Source of the DNA: CATOSP01 sp965204715
GTDB lineage: Bacteria > Chloroflexota > Dehalococcoidia > Lucifugimonadales > UBA3495
Assembly: GCA_965204715.1 (NCBI GenBank)
Contig: OZ242009.1
Location: 2,542,001-2,606,000 of the forward strand
DNA length: 64,000 nucleotides
Direction: 5' to 3'
Shown here: piece by piece, positions 60,016 to 64,000 of the stretch
Numbering within the stretch: position 1 is the first letter of the stretch
How the letters are laid out: each line of letters starts with the position of its first letter
The notes under the pieces: model-generated
Databases searched by the model: none
Told to the model about the DNA's origin: nothing
What the model saw: only the letters and a program-made list of their open reading frames with translations
Made by a program: the position numbers and the translations under genes

Positions 60016-61026
60016 ATGTCCGGTGAATTCACGGACTACCTCCGTTCACTGTCAAACCAACTACGACTGGGCCCGCATGAGGAGCAGGAGATACTCCGAG
60101 AGGTACAGGCCCACCTGGAGGACAAGGCTGCCGAACTGGAAGCCCAGGGAATCCCCACCGATGAGGCACCCGGCTTGGCCGTGCGCCAGATGGGCGCACC
60201 CAAAGAAGTGGCCCGGAGCATGTATGCCGTCCACAGCCCCGGTGTCTGGAAGGATGTCCTCCTTGCGACGGTTCCCCACTTCCTGCTGGCGTCCCTGTTT
60301 GCCCTCCATCTCTGGAGCCACTACTTCCTGGTCGGCCTGCTGCTGATTGGCGTCACACTGGTCTCCTGGCGGAACTGGCGGTCTGGGCATCCCAGCAAAT
60401 GGTCCTATTCCTGGATGGGTTACACGCTGGCCGCACCGGCACTGTCCTGGCTCCTGGCCCTGGTTGCACTGGCCTACGGAGGCTGGACCTTGGTGACCAC
60501 CGGGAAGCTCCCATTCAACGTAATTCTCTTTTTCCTGCTGATCGGATACGTGCCCTTCTCCATGTGGATCATGTTCAGCGTGGTAAGGAAGCTGGTCCGG
60601 CAGGACTGGCTCTTGGCGTCCTTGACGGCCTTGCCATTCCCGTTCCTCACTTCGTGGGTGCTTTTCCTGAACTGGCAGGGGGGACTCTGGAGTGACCACG
60701 GGGAGCGGATGCAGGAGACTGACACCGACCGCGCTCTCATCTTCCTGGCGCTTGCAGTAACGACGGCAGTCTTCCTCAAGGTTGGGCCGCGGCTAGTCAG
60801 GATCGGGCTATTAACGCTCTGCACGGTGGTAATGGTAATAATCACGGCGGCCTCGCTTCCTGTCACGTTCAGCCTGCTGGCGGTGCTGTTGATGATGCTC
60901 GCGTCCTTGGCGTTCCTCCTGAGTCCCGCCGTGCTGGAATTCCAGGTTGCCAACCGCGCTCCTGCTCCGTCGCCTGCTGAGTCCAACGGCGAGGTAACCA
61001 CCCGGTGGTCCGACAACGTGACCTAG
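60016..61026 (+). CDS. HAAS-domain membrane protein partnered with PadR
   Basis: 336 aa. Residues ~1-75 form the helical HAAS/permease-prefix domain (LRLGPHEEQEILREVQAHLE, AVRQMGAPKEVARSM). The remainder has about eight hydrophobic helices without transporter motifs. GGGGGA precedes the ATG at 60016, 17 nt after padR. Function unknown; in other bacteria such genes respond to envelope or antibiotic stress. It overlaps degV by 22 nt. Confidence 0.8.
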   Translation: MSGEFTDYLRSLSNQLRLGPHEEQEILREVQAHLEDKAAELEAQGIPTDEAPGLAVRQMGAPKEVARSMYAVHSPGVWKDVLLATVPHFLLASLFALHLWSHYFLVGLLLIGVTLVSWRNWRSGHPSKWSYSWMGYTLAAPALSWLLALVALAYGGWTLVTTGKLPFNVILFFLLIGYVPFSMWIMFSVVRKLVRQDWLLASLTALPFPFLTSWVLFLNWQGGLWSDHGERMQETDTDRALIFLALAVTTAVFLKVGPRLVRIGLLTLCTVVMVIITAASLPVTFSLLAVLLMMLASLAFLLSPAVLEFQVANRAPAPSPAESNGEVTTRWSDNVT

Positions 61027-61886
61027 CGGTGGTGGTCGACAGCGGTTGTTGCCTCCCCGATAGCCTGGTCTACAATTGGGGCATCACCGTAGTACCACAC
61101 CGGCTGGTCCTGGGCGGCAAGGTCTTGCGGGACGGATTAGATATTGGACCCTCCGGTTTCTACAGCGCGCTTAAGGAAGGGGTTGACCTCCCAACGACCT
61201 CAGCGCCTGCTCCGGCAGAGTTCCTGGAAGTCTTCTCTGAGCGACTCGACGACGAGCAGGATATAATCTGCCTGACCATTGCCTCAGGCTTCAGTTCAAC
61301 CCACCAGTCTGCTTTGAGCGCGCGTGACCTGACCGGGGTCGACCCGGACCAGCCACGAATCGAGGTTATCGATACGGGAACAGCTGCGGGTGGCGCGGGA
61401 CTTCTGGCATTGGCCGCGGGGCGCTGGGGGTCAGAAGGTCTGTCATTGGAAGAAGTGTCAAACAAGGTCTGCCGACTCATTCCACACATTTGCCTTTTCG
61501 CCTTCCTGGACTCCCTCGATTACTTGCGGCGAGGCGGCCGAGTGGGCAAACTCCACGCGTTGGCCGGTGACCTGCTGGGCATCAAACCGGTAGCCGAACT
61601 GTGTATGGGGGAGACCCGCTTGGTGGGGAAACCGAGGGGACGAGAGAGGGCAGCGGACCGGCTGCTCGACCTGATGCGTGGGAGGGTGGGCCGCAACCCT
61701 GTACGGGTAAATGTGATGGAGGCCGACGCTGCCGATGAGGCAGAGGAATTGCTACGACGCATTACCGGCGAATTTGAATGCGTGGAGGCGTTCACCAGCC
61801 AATTCACCCCGGTCATGGGTGCACACACTGGTCCGGGCGTTTTGGGAATCGCGTTCCATGTGGACTCGGCAGGGGAACGGAGTTGA
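61005..61886 (+). CDS. DegV-family fatty-acid-binding protein
   Basis: 293 aa, FakB-like protein that presents fatty acids to a kinase. Opening AVVVDSGCCLPDSLVYNWGI, then PTTSAPAPAEFLEVF (the TS pair binding the carboxylate), DTGTAAGGAGLLAL and LDSLDYLRRGGRVGKL. It starts at GTG 61005 inside the previous gene. No fakA kinase is nearby. GG/C of the family's usual D-S-T/S motif reads DSGC here. Confidence 0.9.
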   Translation: MVRQRDLAVVVDSGCCLPDSLVYNWGITVVPHRLVLGGKVLRDGLDIGPSGFYSALKEGVDLPTTSAPAPAEFLEVFSERLDDEQDIICLTIASGFSSTHQSALSARDLTGVDPDQPRIEVIDTGTAAGGAGLLALAAGRWGSEGLSLEEVSNKVCRLIPHICLFAFLDSLDYLRRGGRVGKLHALAGDLLGIKPVAELCMGETRLVGKPRGRERAADRLLDLMRGRVGRNPVRVNVMEADAADEAEELLRRITGEFECVEAFTSQFTPVMGAHTGPGVLGIAFHVDSAGERS

Positions 61887-61969
61887 AGCAAGTATTGATC
61901 GCTACAGGTCTCCTTGGCCTGGTGTTTCAAGGCTTACCCTTGGTCTGCGCCGAAGAGTTTTACGGGTAG
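61883..61969 (+). CDS. Possible 28-residue membrane peptide
   Basis: TTG 61883 overlaps the degV stop and is preceded by GGGGAACGGAG. It encodes MKQVLIATGLLGLVFQGLPL then VCAEEFYG and TAG, a basic start, a single hydrophobic stretch and an acidic end, resembling a bare signal sequence or membrane microprotein. There is no second copy to support it, so it may be chance. Confidence 0.3.
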   Translation: MKQVLIATGLLGLVFQGLPLVCAEEFYG

Positions 61970-61979
61970 GCGGAATATA

Positions 61980-62642
61980 ATGCAACGGGAATTGTTCGGT
62001 GGCGTTCCCTACGAATCTGCGGCCGGAGTCGCCGCGCGGCTGCGTGGAATGTTGGAAAGGAGGGCCGCCAAGTCTGGCGCTTCTCCGGGGAGTGGCCCTT
62101 TCCTGGTCATGTTTAGCGGGTTGCCGGGGACGGGAAAGTCCCACTTCGCCCGGAGCCTGGTGGCGTGCGCGCCAATGATGGTGCTGGAAAGCGACCACCT
62201 GCGGAAGTCGTTAATTTCCCAACCAGCCTACACTCCCGATGAACACGCGATGGTGTTCTCCGCCGCCCACCTGCTGATTGAGGAGCTACTGCAACAAGGC
62301 TGGAGAGTCTTGTTTGAGGCCACTAACCTGACCGAGAACTTCCGCCAGCCAGTTTACGAGATAGCGGAACGGACTGCCTCGCCCATCACGATCGTCCGCT
62401 TCACCGCCCCGCCGGACGTCGTCCGAAAACGGCTTGAGGGACGAATTGCACGCCGAGACCCGCAGGACAACTCCGATGCGGGTTGGACTGTGTATAGTAA
62501 GATGCGCCCCTACGAGCAGCCCATTACACGGGCGCACATCACCGTTGATTCGTCAGCTCCCACGGACTGGGCACTGGAGCAGATTGTCCGGCAGATAACG
62601 CTTGCCACCGGGTCAGGTTCCGCGGCCCACGGCCCCGGATGA
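61980..62642 (+). CDS. P-loop ATPase/kinase of unknown substrate
   Basis: 220 aa. Walker A VMFSGLPGTGKSHFARSL near residue 42, an acidic switch at VLFEATNLTENFRQPVYEI and an Arg-rich lid (RKRLEGRIARRD) are those of the AAA_33/zeta-toxin-like kinases of small molecules. ATG 61980 matches the hydrophilic start MQRELFGG. Its end is followed by a Uma2 gene after 70 nt. Substrate not recognisable. Confidence 0.8.
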   Translation: MQRELFGGVPYESAAGVAARLRGMLERRAAKSGASPGSGPFLVMFSGLPGTGKSHFARSLVACAPMMVLESDHLRKSLISQPAYTPDEHAMVFSAAHLLIEELLQQGWRVLFEATNLTENFRQPVYEIAERTASPITIVRFTAPPDVVRKRLEGRIARRDPQDNSDAGWTVYSKMRPYEQPITRAHITVDSSAPTDWALEQIVRQITLATGSGSAAHGPG

Positions 62643-62712
62643 CTCTCGGCAGTTGCCAGAAACGCTACTGCTCTTTAGAGTACCCACCATAATTCGTGAA
62701 ACGGAGCTTGCC

Positions 62713-63264
62713 ATGACTGAGCGACGCACGCTTCTCACCTCCGAAGACTTCTTCCGGGAGTATTCTCATGTGGACGGCGATTTTGAACTTGTGAAGGGAG
62801 AGGTTATCGAGATGTCGCCACCCGGGGTTGGACACGGTTACATCGCCCTGAACGTGGGCGGTGAGATGCGCGCTTTCGTCCGGGCGCACGATCTGGGGAT
62901 CGTGATAGTGGAAAGCGGGTTTCGACTGGAGAGAGACCCGGATACCGTCCGCGGGCCGGACGTGTCGTTTATCCTCAAGGAACGCCTGGTCGATGGGAGA
63001 CCGCCCGTAGGGTTCTTTCAGGGAGCGCCAGACCTGGCCGTGGAGGTGGTTTCCCCCTCCGGCACCGCAGCTTCCATCGAAGCTAAGGTCAACGAATACC
63101 TGACCAATGGGACCCGGAGGGTCTGGGTCATCTACCCGGATACTCGGACCGTTGTGGTTCACGCTCCCGACAATGTTTCTGCAAGGTATGACGAAGGAGA
63201 CATACTGACTGACGAGGAGTTGCTGCCCGGTTTCTCGCTGCCGGTGTCCGTGGTCTTCGGCTGA
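62713..63264 (+). CDS. Uma2-family (DUF820) putative endonuclease
   Basis: 183 aa of the PD-(D/E)XK-like Uma2 family, abundant in cyanobacteria and Chloroflexota. Active-site residues: FELVKGEVIEMSPPG, GPDVSFIL (Asp) and DLAVEVVSPSGTAASIEAKVNEYL (Glu-x-Val and Lys). The ATG at 62713 follows GGAG. The biological role of these proteins is unclear; they are often in mobile copies. Confidence 0.9.
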   Translation: MTERRTLLTSEDFFREYSHVDGDFELVKGEVIEMSPPGVGHGYIALNVGGEMRAFVRAHDLGIVIVESGFRLERDPDTVRGPDVSFILKERLVDGRPPVGFFQGAPDLAVEVVSPSGTAASIEAKVNEYLTNGTRRVWVIYPDTRTVVVHAPDNVSARYDEGDILTDEELLPGFSLPVSVVFG

Positions 63265-63313
63265 CCGGCCAGACTCACCGTTCCCGTCACCTCGACTGTT
63301 GCCGCCGAACCCT

Positions 63314-64000
63314 ATGAGTAGAGCCAACGCCCTCCCCTACTCGGACCTCCCCGATAGTTATCATCGGTGGAAGTGGCGCGTCCTGTTGTCCTTTTGCCTG
63401 TTCTACCTGTTCATCTACCTGGGACGCTTCAACTTCTGGCCCGTCAGCCCGCTGGTGCAGGAGGACCTGGGCCTGACTCACGTTGAGATTGGGTTAATCA
63501 ATGCCCTGCTCTTGTGGGGCTTCGGTCTGGGGGATATTTGCCACGGCAGGCTGGGTGAGGCCTACGGGCTGCGGCTCTGGGTGCTGGGCGGCGCAGTGTT
63601 GACCACCGTGTTGAATGTGGTCACCAGCTTCGCCGATTCCGTGTGGAGCTTCGCCATCCCGTGGGGCCTCGCGGGGTTTGTTAACGCGGCCTGCTGGAGT
63701 CCGGCCATCAGCATGATTTCCCAGTGGTGGCCCAGGCGAGACCGGGGGATGGCTTTAGGGATTCTCGGTACATTTGCGGGCGGGGCAATGCTGTTGATGT
63801 GGTGGGTGTCGGGATACGTGGGGTCCGAGTTCGGGTGGCGCGCCGCTTTCCGATACCCGCCCCTGATCATCACGGCCCTCGGAGTGATATTCTACCTGGT
63901 TGCCAGGGACCGCCCTGCCCAAGTGGGCCTGCCGGACTACATCGAGGAAGACGAGGTCTCTGCCGCTCCGGAGGCGATGGACTCAGACCGGCTGAAGGGC
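63314..64000 (+). CDS. Major facilitator transporter, N-terminal part (runs off right edge)
   Basis: 229 codons visible, open at base 64000. The first six helices are present, with NFWPVSPLVQEDLGLTHVEI after helix 1 and the loop DICHGRLGEAYGLRLW at the helix 2-3 position; ISMISQWWPRRDRGMALG and ASEFGWR-like GSEFGWRAAF are typical of the organophosphate:phosphate antiporter (GlpT-like) branch. Substrate unknown. Confidence 0.82.
   Translation, partial: MSRANALPYSDLPDSYHRWKWRVLLSFCLFYLFIYLGRFNFWPVSPLVQEDLGLTHVEIGLINALLLWGFGLGDICHGRLGEAYGLRLWVLGGAVLTTVLNVVTSFADSVWSFAIPWGLAGFVNAACWSPAISMISQWWPRRDRGMALGILGTFAGGAMLLMWWVSGYVGSEFGWRAAFRYPPLIITALGVIFYLVARDRPAQVGLPDYIEEDEVSAAPEAMDSDRLKG

Noticed and set aside
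1..64000. tRNA, rRNA and CRISPR elements
   Set aside because: No T-arm-like GGTTCGAATCC context, no rRNA sequence and no regularly spaced repeats were found by reading; a covariance-model search could still find a missed tRNA.

Overview
The window is a 64 kb piece of bacterial chromosome, about 60% GC by eye, with dense coding on both strands. There is no rRNA, tRNA or CRISPR array that I can recognise. The gene set points to Chloroflexota, most likely Dehalococcoidia or the related SAR202 group. The reasons are a class II B12-dependent ribonucleotide reductase, the paired 2-oxoacid:ferredoxin oxidoreductase genes, bacterial type I and eukaryotic-like type II glutamine synthetases side by side, membrane-anchored YvcK, and a cell-division cluster (rsmH-ftsA-ftsZ) with no peptidoglycan genes. 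This placement is inference from gene content, not from a marker-gene tree.

Layout. 1-2.5 kb: the N-terminal part of ftsH and a collagen-like lipoprotein, both minus strand. 2.8-8.6 kb: thiosulfate sulfurtransferase, ammonium transporter, yvcK and a major-facilitator exporter. 8.8-14.5 kb: ligA-pth, a secreted HExxH metalloprotease and a Gfo/Idh/MocA oxidoreductase. 14.6-18.5 kb: a nitrogen region with both glutamine synthetases and two paralogous 27-residue membrane microprotein genes too short to be noticed by normal gene calling. 18.7-27.4 kb: an amidase with a short GatC-like partner, an M28 peptidase lipoprotein, a FIST protein, a signal-less periplasmic-binding-protein homologue, an SDR, an FAH-family hydrolase and a medium-chain dehydrogenase. 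27.6-30.6 kb: korA-korB with promoter, long structured leader and terminator. 30.7-34.5 kb: SDR-ccmABCDE cytochrome c maturation genes on the minus strand. 34.7-43.8 kb: a nine-gene plus-strand run, dprA-topA-xer-aroQ-pepP-efp-xseA-xseB-formyltransferase, with several overlapping starts and stops. 43.7-47.3 kb: tig-clpP-clpX. 47.6-55 kb: rsmH-ftsA-ftsZ-nrdR-nrdJ. 55.0-57.2 kb: an AT-richer accessory island with an Xre-like regulator, an ImmA-type metallopeptidase and a PIN toxin/antitoxin pair whose toxin gene is broken by a 16-bp tandem duplication. 57.4-64 kb: pdxA, proC, yggT, padR with a HAAS-type membrane protein, degV, a P-loop kinase, a Uma2 nuclease-like gene and the start of a transporter.

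The most interesting signal is regulatory. Four or more half-sites of the form GTnAC/GnAAC, each exactly 11 bp apart, lie just upstream of the -10 of the ammonium transporter and of both 27-residue microprotein genes. This is the architecture of binding sites for OmpR-family regulators such as actinobacterial GlnR or Bacillus PhoP. With amt, glnA and glnII nearby, nitrogen control is the simplest reading, and it would make the twin microproteins undescribed members of a nitrogen (or phosphate) starvation regulon. A pair of NrdR boxes 32 bp apart precedes nrdJ, directly after nrdR.
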